From NCBI GenBank assembly GCA_018136815.1, contig CM030931.1:4036148-4100147 (forward strand): a stretch of 64,000 nucleotides of DNA. The letters run 5' to 3'. The notes below the pieces were generated by a model that ran no database searches, had not been told where the DNA came from, and saw nothing but the letters and a program-made list of their open reading frames with translations. Shown one piece after another: positions 1 through 8,928 of the stretch (positions are counted from its first letter, which is position 1; each line of letters opens with the position of its first letter). This DNA comes from Isochrysis galbana. Lineage: Eukaryota; Haptophyta; Isochrysidales; Isochrysidaceae. A program made the position numbers and the translations under genes.

Positions 1-235
1 CAATCACACGTGCTGCGCAAACGAAACGTCTCGTATATGGCTACTTTACGTTAATGTGGGCCTTAGGGAAAAAAGTTTCTATGCGCACGCACGGCGCCCT
101 CGCGAGGGGGAAGTCGATGCGCATACGCACGGCGTGCTCAATGATTGCAAGTAATCACATGTGCTGCGTAAACGAAACATCTCGTATACGGCGACTTTAT
201 GTTGAAAAAAGTTTCTATGCACATCTCGTATACGG
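1..235. repeat. Imperfect tandem duplication of about 153 bp
   Basis: A block beginning with an AATCAC.CGTGCTGCG core at position 2 recurs near 153. Both copies continue through AAACGAAAC.TCTCGTATA and GAAAAAAGTTTCTATGC, and the second copy has a shorter interior. A third partial TCTCGTATACGGCGA lies at 222-237. The left edge is cut by the window. No coding sense was found. Confidence 0.75.
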
Positions 236-462
236 CGATTAGCTTTGTTTTGTACCACTGTTGTTCATAACTAAAAAGAAAACAGATTGTGGTCCTCTTT
301 TGACGGAACGCGACTTTGCCTACCTGGTCGGGCGGGTCGTCTGGGCGTGGTCGCTTCGGCGACATTGGCGTGTCCATGAACGCTTCGTCCATGGCGGCGA
401 GGGCGGCGGCAGCGAGGGCGGGAGGCGGCGCGCGCTCCATGACCCTATCAGTTTACTGATAG
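138..462 (-). pseudogene. 5' fragment of a LINE ORF (MERAP-type start) with start hairpin
   Basis: On the minus strand the reading frame begins at 440 with MERAPPPALA and contains SPKRPRPDDPPDQ. It resembles the beginnings of the LINE ORF at 14599 (MERAG, AKRPRP) and of the ORF at 57440 (MERAP, PPDQ). Just upstream is a perfect 8-bp stem, CTATCAGT/ACTGATAG with an AA loop, ending 4 nt before the ATG. The similarity fades after about 50 residues and no downstream LINE domains follow, so this is a 5' fragment and not a functional gene. Confidence 0.6.
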
Positions 463-564
463 TTGCACTACAGACTGTCTACAGACCACAGACCTGTATG
501 TGTATGCGTCGTCGCGTTGTCTACTACTACTACTACTTCACTACTTCTACTTCTACTTCCAAAT

Positions 565-682
565 ACGGGGGCAAATACGGAGGGGGTTTCACATACGGCA
601 AATACGGTCTGTATTTGGTCTGCGTACAAATACAAATACGGTGAATACGTATTTCGTATTTCCCATCTAGGGGCCCAATATC
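565..682. repeat. AAATACGG-rich short repeats
   Basis: The octamer CAAATACGG or close variants occurs about six times here, and ATACGTATTTCGTAT gives local dyad symmetry. The last part, ending TTTCCCATCTAGG, is shared with 42291-42343, so it is a dispersed repeat. No gene is visible. Confidence 0.7.
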
Positions 683-827
683 CAATATATTATTACGTCA
701 CCAACCACAAACCACAAAGGAGAACACAAGAAACGACCGATTGCCCGGTGGCGCAGGAGGAAGCCGAGGACGGACCCATCGGGGATCGAGACATGCCGCC
801 GTCACTGGAAACCCCACGCACTGCGCC

Positions 828-978
828 CCTAGGTAGAGCACGAGGGGACGGGCCGCAAGGCAAATAACAAATAAGGCAAATGTCAAGTGTATAGTGATGA
901 TGTGATAAGGGATGCGGGCGCGGCTGCTAACTACCGGTGCAAGGTCGCGCGCGCGGCGAGATTATTAAGAAAAAAATT
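828..978 (+). mobile_element. LINE 3' terminus (solo copy)
   Basis: Shares with the 3' end of the long LINE at 19850-19990 the stem CCCCTnnGTAGAGCACGAGGGG, then GCCGCAAGGC, a GC-rich CGCGCGCGGCGAG segment, an ATTATTAA box and a terminal A/T run. No ORF precedes it, so it looks like a severely truncated insertion. This copy is diverged: its box reads GATTATTAAG and the terminal run is A-rich rather than T-rich. Confidence 0.6.
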
Positions 979-1079
979 GTTAGGGCGGTCAAACACTCTA
1001 CTTTACCGAGGGGACCTCAATCAAACCTCAAAAGCTTCTTTCAAATCTAGCCGGCACGGATGAAGTGAAGCGGTAGAAA

Positions 1080-1360
1080 GTTTCCCTACTGCCATGGGAA
1101 TCAGAATCTGTCTATAAACAGTCCGGCACTAAGCAATAACTATATGTCGCTCTCAGTTGTACTCAGATCCTTCAGCAGCTTCAACCCCCACCAGCGCCCC
1201 CCACCCCCCGCCGCGCCCCGCGCTCTTCCCCCCCTCCCCCCCTCTTTCTCTCTTCCTCCTTCCCCTGCTTCCTGCCCTGCTGCTTCTTTCTCCCCCCCCT
1301 CCTTCCCCCGAGCCGCTCTACCCTCGCCTCCCTCCATTTCTCCCGGGCCCCATCGCCTCG
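1080..1360 (+). promoter_or_regulatory. Putative promoter and pyrimidine-rich leader of the C2 gene
   Basis: A TATAAA hexamer lies at 1113-1118. It is followed from about 1195 by an almost uninterrupted C/T tract up to the chosen ATG at 1361. The layout suggests a TATA-type core promoter and a pyrimidine-rich 5' leader, but no start site can be read directly. Confidence 0.4.
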
Positions 1361-2944
1361 ATGGCGAGCCTGCATCTTCGTCTCTTCGACCTCGGCCTTG
1401 ACGCGAACCCTGCGCCCACCCGAGTACAGCTCGCGCTCGACGCTTTCGGCCACGAGCAGCGCGCCCCACCACGCGATTTTTCCCCCGATGCGGAGGGTGT
1501 CGCAGAGCTCGAGTGCCTCTTTCAGTTGAGTCCTGGCGCCCAAATTTCGACGTCGGTGATCGCTGCAGCATTGGGCGACGCAGATGAGACGGCTTCTGAC
1601 ATCTTCCTCGTTGTCTACGCCCTCAACGGCGAGGATGTTGCTGAAGTTGGCGCAGCACACCTTTGCCTCCGTTCGCTACTGGATGCGCCAGCCGAGGTTG
1701 ATCTCACGCTTGAGATACTTGATGAGGCGGGTGGCGTGGCAGGCGCGCTTTCGCTATGTGTGGAAGGTGCCGCTCCCGCACTTGCAGCCGCATTGCGTGC
1801 GGTGCGGCCTCTGCCTGCGCCGCCGCCCGCGCCGATGCTTTTCGCGCGCACCAACGCAGCGGCAGCCGCTGCCGCCGCAACTGGTGACGACGGCTTGGTG
1901 CTTTCGGTCGGTGAACTGCAGATCTGGCCTGAGGCGTCAACGCGGGCTGCACGGGTAGCACCCAATGGCAATGTTTTTGTAGCGCTCGAGCTAGCGACAG
2001 GGCCACCTTCGGGCCTCGAGCTGAGCGAGTCGCGTTCTGTTTCTATGTCTAACTGGCGCGCCGCTTTCAATTGTTCGATCCCCTTTGCACTTCCAAAGGG
2101 ATCGGGCGAAAGGGCAACGCTACGCAAGGCCCTGGCTACGGAGCCATCTGTGTGTGACGAGGACTCTGACCTCTACGTGATTGTGCTCCGTGAGGACGAC
2201 CGAGGAGCCCAGGAGGTGGGCTCGAGTTTTATCAACTTGAAGGCTGCCTTTGCTGATGCGCCGACGGCCGATTGCCACCCGCGCACACTCGCCATTGTGA
2301 GCGAGAGCGGTGAGCGCATTGGCGTTCTCACCGTTGCATTGCGGGCAATAGATTGCCTCAGCGCCATTGCTCAGGAGGAGGCATCAGTGAGCGGATTGGG
2401 GACCAACAGTTTGGAAGACGCCGCGGACGCCACGCCGCAGTGGTGTACATGCGCCGCTGCAAGTTCGCCCGTTCCGATAGCCACGCCGTCACCCATGAAG
2501 CGTTTGAGAGAGGAGCGGGTTGCGCGTACGATTGAGAGGATCCGCAACACTCCCAGGGGGGCCAAGAAGGCTCCTAATACGCCTGGCTCGCTGCCTGCCA
2601 TACGGACTCCGGCGCAGATCGCAGCTTCACCGATGCAAACGCCAGACAAGCAAAGCACACCGAAGCCACCACCCGTCCATCTCGAGGTGGACGTTGGCAG
2701 TGGTAACTTGCGCGCAAAGAGGCCAACGTCTGCCGAGATGGCATCGCGGCGCGCGCATTTGCGCGCACAGCGAGACTTGCTGCAGCAGAAAGGAGTCACA
2801 CCTCCCCCGGTCGTCCCGTCTAAACCGACAGATGCAGTCGTAGTAGAATCACCAAAGCGACGTGTGCGGGCTGGAGTTGTCGATGCGCTAGCTGTTCAGC
2901 TTGGGCAAACACTGGATTGGCATCGCAAAAACGACGGCAAGTGA
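1361..2944 (+). CDS. C2-domain protein, RPGRIP1-like (possible ciliary transition-zone protein)
   Basis: A 527-residue protein read from ATG 1361. The open frame continues upstream, but that part translates only the C/T tract into Pro/Leu/Ser, so I exclude it. Residues about 1-160 and 175-340 each look like a beta-sandwich C2-type domain. The second contains VFVALEL, then SDLYVIVLREDD, then EVGSSFINL, a pattern like the C-terminal C2 of RPGRIP1/RPGRIP1L, which organise the ciliary transition zone. The domain lacks an obvious aspartate pentad, so calcium-independent binding is more likely. Residues about 370-527 are basic, Pro/Ser/Thr-rich and probably disordered, with repeated TP motifs (TPRGA, NTPGS, QTPDK) that could be phosphosites. 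No intron is needed. The C2 fold is moderately supported; the RPGRIP1 link is a suggestion from pattern only. Confidence 0.6.
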   Translation: MASLHLRLFDLGLDANPAPTRVQLALDAFGHEQRAPPRDFSPDAEGVAELECLFQLSPGAQISTSVIAAALGDADETASDIFLVVYALNGEDVAEVGAAHLCLRSLLDAPAEVDLTLEILDEAGGVAGALSLCVEGAAPALAAALRAVRPLPAPPPAPMLFARTNAAAAAAAATGDDGLVLSVGELQIWPEASTRAARVAPNGNVFVALELATGPPSGLELSESRSVSMSNWRAAFNCSIPFALPKGSGERATLRKALATEPSVCDEDSDLYVIVLREDDRGAQEVGSSFINLKAAFADAPTADCHPRTLAIVSESGERIGVLTVALRAIDCLSAIAQEEASVSGLGTNSLEDAADATPQWCTCAAASSPVPIATPSPMKRLREERVARTIERIRNTPRGAKKAPNTPGSLPAIRTPAQIAASPMQTPDKQSTPKPPPVHLEVDVGSGNLRAKRPTSAEMASRRAHLRAQRDLLQQKGVTPPPVVPSKPTDAVVVESPKRRVRAGVVDALAVQLGQTLDWHRKNDGK

Positions 2945-4110
2945 CAAGTGAGGGTGCGCTCGCTAAGCGTTGGAATGTGTCGTTGACCCTCGTACTTCCG
3001 CAAGCCAATGTGGGACGATTTTAAGTGAAACCCCATAGTCTATCATAGTGGCCTATCTATATAAATATTATGTATGCCGAGATGATATAAAGTTAAAATG
3101 GGCTGGGGGGCTAGGGCCCCCCGCGTGGTATCTGAGTGTCGGGCCCCAACCGGTACATATCTTTTTAAGAGTAGTCGCGTAGCAGTACGTATCCAGATTC
3201 TTGCGACACTGGGCGGATCTTGAATTCATACTCCTAGTGTGAAGATACTGATGGGGGCGAGCGAGCGGATGGCCGGCCGGACTTGGCCCCAACCGACCGA
3301 CTGGGCTAGGGGGTAGACCAATTTTGGACGAGTCCTCAGTATGAGTATGAGATTCGGGGCTTTTCACTGAGAAGGGTTAAGGCCTCTGACTCTGATCGGA
3401 CTAGGCGAGGTCCGGTCGAGCGCTTGAGCGCCTAGCCCAAACACGCCAAAGCTATTTTGGTCGGGTCCGTATACCTACCGCAGTAAAGCTACAACTACAA
3501 GCTACTATCACCGATGGTCTCTTGCCTCCCGCTTGCCGCTTGTCGTCTCTTGTCTCTTGCCCCCCCCCTGTCCTCTTTTTACTTCCTAAGTCCAATGGGA
3601 CTTCTCTTCACGTGAGGAGAGGCGACGGGCGGCCCCCTCTCTTCTTTTTCTCTTTCCTCTCCTGCTCACCCCCTCTCTACGCGCACCCTGTTTATGTTAG
3701 TTCTCTACGTAGGGGGTAGACCAATTATGTTAGTTCTCTACGTACGTGTTACTGTGAGTGCGCGTTTGATACGTGTTTTGAGAGGCAATTGCAATTGTAA
3801 GAGGAAGTTTACCCGGTTCTGTTCTGGAGAGAGCGCGAGCGATGGCGTCGCTCTCCCTGCCCTCTCGGCCGCCCTGGTTACCGTGATGGTACCAGGGAGG
3901 GAAGCGCGCGGAACTAACGCGAGAACAAGGAGGGTTCAGGCGGCGGCGTTGTGCAAGGAGACAAGCGCGCACGGCAGGCAAGACAGCTAGGAAGAAACGT
4001 GGCGGGGTCATGGAAAGAGCACGGGTCGGCCGGTCAGCCCTTATGACCGTAGAGGGTCGAGCTCGCGGATGCGATAGGAGGGGTGCAAATCCCCCCCCCC
4101 TCCCTCGCTC
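2945..4110. other. Intergenic, no gene recognised
   Basis: Short ORFs on both strands have no recognisable domain. A small direct repeat, TTATGTTAGTTCTCTACGTA, occurs at 3692-3711 and 3725-3744, separated by GGGGTAGACCAA, and the same GGGGTAGACCAA sits at 3310. Several C-rich and G-rich runs are present. Confidence 0.6.
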
Positions 4111-4114
4111 CACT

Positions 4115-4525
4115 CTCTCCCATCTCTCTCCCTGCGGCGCGTTGCCATACGCGCGCCAGGGCCTGCTCTCAGAGGTCCTTTGGGGGCCCCCAGAGGACCA
4201 GCCAGCGGCAGCTCAGGGGCAGTGGAGACTGGGGCTCAGCCCCTGGCCCCCCCTGCCTCTCCCTCGCTCGCCTCGCTGGCTCTGGGTGCCGCCCAGAGGC
4301 CCATATCTGCCTGGCGACCAGGGATGGGAGGGGGATTCAGTACGAGAGCAGGCCCGAGCGGGCATGGGAGTGCGGCTCGCGACCCGCGCCCACTGGGGGT
4401 CTGGGTGGTTGTGTTGATTGCCCTGCTCATGCCAGAAGGCAGAGCATGGGGTTGACCGACGAGGGGGGGCGCGAGGTGCCCCCCCATGCTGAACTACGTA
4501 TACACTTAGTTGATAAGGGCCAAGA
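4115..4525 (-). mobile_element. LINE-family 5' fragment, type R2, minus orientation
   Basis: Shares long segments with 50434-50770 and 63600-63930, for example GACCCGCGCCCACTGGG and CTGCCTCTCCCTCGC. On the minus strand a start-codon hairpin (AACTA/TAGTT around GTATAC) precedes ATGGGGGGGCACC at about 4487, as in the copies starting at 49568 and 63918. A short GC-rich ORF follows without recognisable domains. I read it as the 5' part of a LINE subfamily copy that lacks its 3' half. Confidence 0.55.
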
Positions 4526-4698
4526 AAGGATGCGAGAGAGAAACCCCCACCTATACTGGTATTGTTTGGTGACTTGGCAAAACCGCCGGCCAAAGGAGGG
4601 CCCACGGGCTAATAGACAATAGCCCCCTCTTTTCGTATTCATAGACGGAACGCCGAAAACAGAGTGATCGCGACACCTAGAAGATGAAGGAGTCGGGA

Positions 4699-5682
4699 TC
4701 ATCTAGCAAGCCCTCGTAGGCGCATCTCTTCGGCTAGCGCTCGTCGTTCTACGTTTTGCTCGGCTTGCTCCCTATGTCTCTCACTGCGCAGCCCTTGGGC
4801 CAACTCGCGCGCCGACGCACGCGCCGCAGAGTTCTCGCGCTCAATTCTCTGGAGCACCTGTTTGCAAGCGTTTGCACTACTCGCTTCACCATTGACCGCT
4901 TGCACGAACGCGCTGCGGAATTGGCCAAGTCCCTCAACCGATCCTGCTCCAGGGTTGGCATCACATAACTCTGCCACGCGCTTGAGCAAGCCATCCATCT
5001 CGTCCATGATCCTCTTTTTGCGATCGTAGAGCATCGTGTGACCGCGTGCGTTGTTCGGTGTCAACGCGGATAAAGCATCCAGGCGCGTTTGCAAAGCACC
5101 AAACTTCTCATATGCCTCGAGGACCTGTTGCTGTGCAAGACTCATCGATGCAAGCTGACCAGTCATCTGCTCCATATCCACAGCATTGCTATGGGCAGCC
5201 TTCTTCTTCCGCTTGGATTTGTGCTTCTTGTGTTTTTCACCGGTAATGCTCCCGCCGGCCCCTTGCGTCGTTGGATCTATGGACGCCCCGTCCCACCCTC
5301 CACTCTCTTCTAGCTGTTCGACAAGACTTCGAAGGTCAGGCTGGAAGGGCTCGGGACTGGGTACATCCTTGCGCTGAAGGCCTAAGTTGACGAGGGAGGG
5401 CCGCGTTGAGAATAACGGTGTGGATACAGATGTCGACGCCACGCCTCGAGCTTCGCGCGCGCCTTGTGAGGGCGAGACGAAGTGACAGTGCTGCGCCTGC
5501 ACCAGCAGCCGGCTCAGCTCCGCCTTGCACTCCCGCGCCCGAGGCTGGTCTCCGCTCTTGATCGCCGCGTCGTACTCTTCGCGCGCGGCACGCAGCTGTT
5601 TCGACAGTTCCCGCGCATCCACATCCACCGCCCCTCTGCCGACGAGAGGCGCGCGAGGCTCTCCCTCAGCCGGTGCCGCCAT
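4699..5682 (-). CDS. Coiled-coil protein, hypothetical
   Basis: A 327-residue single-exon ORF beginning MAAPAEGEPR. It is predicted largely helical. Residues about 20-65 form a charged helix (ARELSKQLRAAREEYDAAI), followed by a Ser/Pro-rich linker. A lysine/histidine cluster KHKKHKSKRKKK near residue 155 looks like a nuclear-localisation signal. Long amphipathic helices run from about 170 to the end, finishing with QAEQNVERRALAEEM. It is transcribed away from the 6023 ORF across a 340-bp shared upstream region. I do not recognise a family; a coiled-coil nuclear or cytoskeletal adaptor is possible. Coding is supported by length, consistent charge pattern and lack of low-complexity drift. Confidence 0.6.
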   Translation of the reverse strand: MAAPAEGEPRAPLVGRGAVDVDARELSKQLRAAREEYDAAIKSGDQPRARECKAELSRLLVQAQHCHFVSPSQGAREARGVASTSVSTPLFSTRPSLVNLGLQRKDVPSPEPFQPDLRSLVEQLEESGGWDGASIDPTTQGAGGSITGEKHKKHKSKRKKKAAHSNAVDMEQMTGQLASMSLAQQQVLEAYEKFGALQTRLDALSALTPNNARGHTMLYDRKKRIMDEMDGLLKRVAELCDANPGAGSVEGLGQFRSAFVQAVNGEASSANACKQVLQRIERENSAARASARELAQGLRSERHREQAEQNVERRALAEEMRLRGLAR

Positions 5683-6022
5683 CGCAGTGCCGCCGCGAGG
5701 GAGAGGGGGGCCGGGGGGCCGGGGGGGGGTGAGGGGGAGAAAAGGAGAAGGGCGGGCGGGCGGGCGGGCGTGAGAGACAGAGAAAGGGAGAGCGTTAGAA
5801 CTTATAAGAGGGTTTTTGAGAAGGTTTCACTCGGGTTTCATTCGGGTTTCACTCCGGGGGTTTCACTTGCTCGACTACCGAGTAAAGCCGGGTGAAACCC
5901 GAGTGAAACAACGTTCTGCAAAAGGCCTGCCGGCAGAGCGCGACGGGTTTCACGGCGCCGCGCCGACTCATGCCCACCCGCCCCTTCTCAGCGATGGAGC
6001 TGGAGGATGCGAGGATGCGGAG
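5683..6022. promoter_or_regulatory. Shared upstream region with 21-bp inverted repeat
   Basis: This separates the divergent starts at 5682 (-) and 6023 (+). GTTTCACTCGGGTTTCA at about 5824-5844 is mirrored by TGAAACCCGAGTGAAAC at about 5889-5909, and the same TTTCAC words repeat in between. A G-rich run (5696-5735) and GGGC repeats (5750-5770) lie next to the minus-strand start. It could be a bidirectional promoter operator or a cruciform. Confidence 0.4.
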
Positions 6023-6349
6023 ATGGCGCTGGCGCTGGCGATCGCGGCCGACGAGGATCGACTGTGGGATGAGCTCCTTGCGCGCTCATCCGGCGAAAGC
6101 GCGGACGATGAGGAGAGCATCCTCGTCGCTGTCGCTGTTGACCCTCTGGGACGCTCTGCGAAGACGCGCATCGGCCCACAGCGCCTTTCAGTGGCCCGAC
6201 TGGAGCGCGAGGCGGCGGAGGCCGGTGTGGGCAAGGACGACTTCGCCAGGGATGTTTACATCCGCTTTGGCGTACGTCTCCCCGACCTCCGCCGCTTCAT
6301 TGACGCATTGCAACTGCCGCACCTCATATCGCGGGACATCGGGACCTAA
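6023..6349 (+). pseudogene. Short Harbinger/HARBI1-like N-terminal remnant or small hypothetical protein
   Basis: A 108-residue ORF from ATG 6023 (MALALAIAADEDRL). The C-terminal half, with VYIRFGVRLPDLRRFIDALQLP, resembles the segment before the catalytic domain of PIF/Harbinger nucleases, where an aromatic/Arg-rich helix precedes an ALxLP motif. Those proteins continue for about 300 more residues with a DDE nuclease. Here a stop follows at once, with no convincing donor site before it, so it is either a truncated transposase relic or an unrelated small gene. The assignment rests on a short motif and is weak. Confidence 0.35.
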
Positions 6350-6867
6350 TATATCAGGCCTGACCCATATTGTATTCAACGGAACGTGACCTTACTGCTG
6401 AGTAGTTTTGTGCCGTGGGTCTGACTTGTGCTGACTTGAATCACTTAGTCTTAGTGCGGTAGTGCGGTCATGTGTATCGTGGCCGAGCATGTTGGTGCAA
6501 GGCTAGTGACAGTGGCGGCACTAATGCTCGTTTGTTTTATTAGTAGCGGCACTAATGCTCGTTTGTTTTATTATTACTCGTACTCACCCTTCCCGCGCCC
6601 TCCAAAGGCCAAAGGCGAAATCAGCTTTGCGCCGACGCTCCGACACTCATCCGCTTTACTCTAGAGTAGCCATCTATTCCTCTAAAAAAGAGACAGGGAA
6701 TCTGTTAATCGTCAGTAGCTCCCCCCACCCCTCACCCCTTCCGGAGGGGCCGCGCCGCGCCGCGCCGCTCCGCGTGCGACCGGCGGAGCACCCCCCCCCC
6801 CCCCCCCCTCATCCTCTCCTCTACTGGGTCCACCCGCCACTTGGCGTCAGTTGACGGGCAGCAGGAG
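6350..6867. other. Intergenic with 31-bp tandem duplication and C-tract
   Basis: A 31-bp unit containing GGCACTAATGCTCGTTTG is duplicated head to tail at 6511-6541 and 6542-6572 with two mismatches. A run of about 19 C lies at 6790-6808. The stretch contains the likely promoter of the sulfotransferase-like gene, but no clear TATA is seen. Confidence 0.65.
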
Positions 6868-7876
6868 ATGAGCAGTAAATACTTCCCCGGGTGCCCTATG
6901 CCCGCCAAGCGCTTCTGCCTCGAGCCGCTGCCCGGCCGATTCAACGGCACCTACTCGCTCACCTCGATGGGTGGCGTTGGCACCACCTTCCTGCTCGAGT
7001 GGCTCAGGCACTTAGAGCAGACGGACCGACAGAGTCACGAATGCAAGCTCGGTCTCATTCCGGAGAAAGCACTCTTTGGACCCTCCTGCGACTGCCCAGC
7101 ACTCGCAGATGGTGGCCCGCGCCGGCACCTGGCGTCGTGCCACTATGACGACGACGGCATCTTCAAACACCTGGCAGATCCATCTGTCCTGAACAGGTTC
7201 CCGAACCACAAGGCTATCTACCTCATTGGCTCGCCCTTGGATGCCGTGGCATCCGTCTTTCGCCGACGATACCAGTGCTGGCATCTATATCGGCTTAACA
7301 ACTGTTGGTTTACCCGCAGACAAAGGGAAGGCCTCATTCCTTGTGAGCAGCCCGGAATCCAGGCCTTCCGCAAGCGATATGGCTCGGCCGCGTCAACGTG
7401 CCGGGTACCCAAGGAGGGGCCGCTCTCAAGTCTCGATTCGTATGCTCGAAATGGTGAGCATCTACTTAGCCTCCGACCAAGGTGCACACTGGGTGGCATT
7501 GCTTGAGTACTCCTAAATTGTGATCCTGAGCTCTACTTCTTCTTACATGTTGCGTGCCATTGCTTCAGGTATTGACCTCTTCGGCGCAGCAGCCCAGTTC
7601 CGATCATGGCTTTCCTGTCGTGCACCTCGGTGTACATTTGATATCCTTATTGTGAGGTACGAGACGCTGAACCAATCCGTTCCTGCCATCCTTGATTTTT
7701 TGGAAGTACCTCGTGCTGCCAGGAGTTTTTTTCCGAAGATCCGACCGGCGCATTCATCAACTACCCGACTCATGGGTGGTAGACAAGTGGAGCACAGGTT
7801 GCAAGCGATCTATGGTAGCTTAGATGCGGCGGTTGAGGAGGTGCCTCCCACTGGGTTGCTCCTGCGCAACAGCTGA
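6868..7876 (+). CDS. Sulfotransferase-like protein, two exons
   Basis: Exons 6868-7453 and 7569-7876 give 297 residues. The 115-bp intron starts GTGAGC and ends TGCTTCAG, and splicing joins Asn-Gly-Ile in frame (phase 1). The protein begins MSSKYFPGCP. Residues 32-42 (TSMGGVGTTFL) resemble the 5'-phosphosulfate loop of PAPS-dependent sulfotransferases. Residues 116-133 (AIYLIGSPLDAVASVFRR) fit the 3'-phosphate-binding strand and helix. Exon 2 carries ILIVRYETL and AILDFLEV, typical of the distal part of such folds. There is no signal peptide or membrane segment, so a soluble or small-molecule enzyme is possible. The last codons lie inside a 127-bp tandem duplication. The substrate cannot be told; membership is judged from motif spacing only. 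Confidence 0.55.
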
Positions 7877-8092
7877 CTACTGGTGGTTTTCCGGCATTCG
7901 CCTTGCTCCTAAATTGACCCAATTACAAGAGGAGGGGGAGGAGGCTGCCGATCGCAATCAAGTCGAGGTGCCTCCCACTGGGTTGCTCCTGCGCAACAGC
8001 TGACTACTGGTGGTTTTACGGCATTCGCCTTGCTCCTAAATTGACCCAATTACTAAGGGGGAGGGAGGAGGGCTGCCGATCGCAATCAAGTC
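7838..8092 (+). repeat. Tandem duplication of 127 bp over the sulfotransferase stop codon
   Basis: Units 7838-7964 and 7965-8092 are almost identical, both starting GAGGTGCCTCCCACTGGGTT and ending GATCGCAATCAAGTC. Differences are confined to a G/A-rich stretch and a few single bases. The first unit contains the last 12 codons and stop of the gene, so the second unit carries a spare copy of the C-terminal coding end. Confidence 0.9.
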
Positions 8093-8451
8093 GCAATCAA
8101 GTTTATTGGCGGGAGGCATCTAGCTTCGGGGTACAGGCGCCAAAGCACCCACGCATCCAAGCGATAGCTTTCGCACATGTCCTTGCGGAGGGGCCGACTG
8201 AAAAAGATCGCCGAGCTGTACTAGCCCAGCAACAGCATGGAACATTGTCCACAAACCTTTAGCACGTCATATAGCGCCACAAGCGGCCACACCCACTGTC
8301 AATTCGTTGCACTATTCACCCTCACATCGGATAGACAAATCGACCTCGGGCAGTTGACGCTGAACGCAATAGGCTGTTGCGCACACACCTACCACATGCA
8401 GTATCGCGGCACCGTAATTTTCTTTTTTTTTGTATAGTAATACCAAAGAGG

Positions 8452-8928
8452 ATGCCAGAAAATGAGCCGGATGTTACCGAAAACGCAACGTACGGAACCA
8501 CAATAGGCAACCATCTGGGTGGGATCGTGGGCACAAATCCTACATCATCTTGGGTTGGGTGGCTGTCTAATACTAGGAGGCCCGAAGGGGGCACCTCACA
8601 ATCACCTCATCTGGAATCCAGTATAGAGCACCCGAATCTAAAAACGGTGATTGAGATGTTGCAAAAGCACCGTGATGTGGACGATGTGGACGAGTCTCTA
8701 CTAGATGATATGCTCGACATCACGTATGGAGAAGAAGGACGAGTCGTAAAGAGCATCGTGATCAAGTACGACATCATGAATTATATCATAGACGCAGCGG
8801 CTAACATGCTAATCGACATGTATCCGTTGACGTCCGTCTTATCTCTTAAGAGGCGGCTGGAAGCACCTGCAAAGGTGCTTCGAGACCCCTCTTTATTCCT
8901 AGCATATTGGCGCCCCCTTGGAGCCTAG
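8452..8928 (+). CDS. Hypothetical ORF, end overlaps a mobile element
   Basis: A 158-residue ORF from ATG 8452 (MPENEPDVTE). The middle part, VIEMLQKHRDVDDVDESLLDDML, is acidic and helical. No family was recognised. From about 8843 the frame runs into the left inverted repeat of the 8.84-9.85 kb element, so the last 28 residues may be element sequence read through, and the original C-terminus may be lost. Confidence 0.3.
   Translation: MPENEPDVTENATYGTTIGNHLGGIVGTNPTSSWVGWLSNTRRPEGGTSQSPHLESSIEHPNLKTVIEMLQKHRDVDDVDESLLDDMLDITYGEEGRVVKSIVIKYDIMNYIIDAAANMLIDMYPLTSVLSLKRRLEAPAKVLRDPSLFLAYWRPLGA

Noticed and set aside
1157..1360. 68-residue Pro/Leu-rich extension of the C2 protein
   Set aside because: Translation of the C/T tract; the first clean ATG is 1361.
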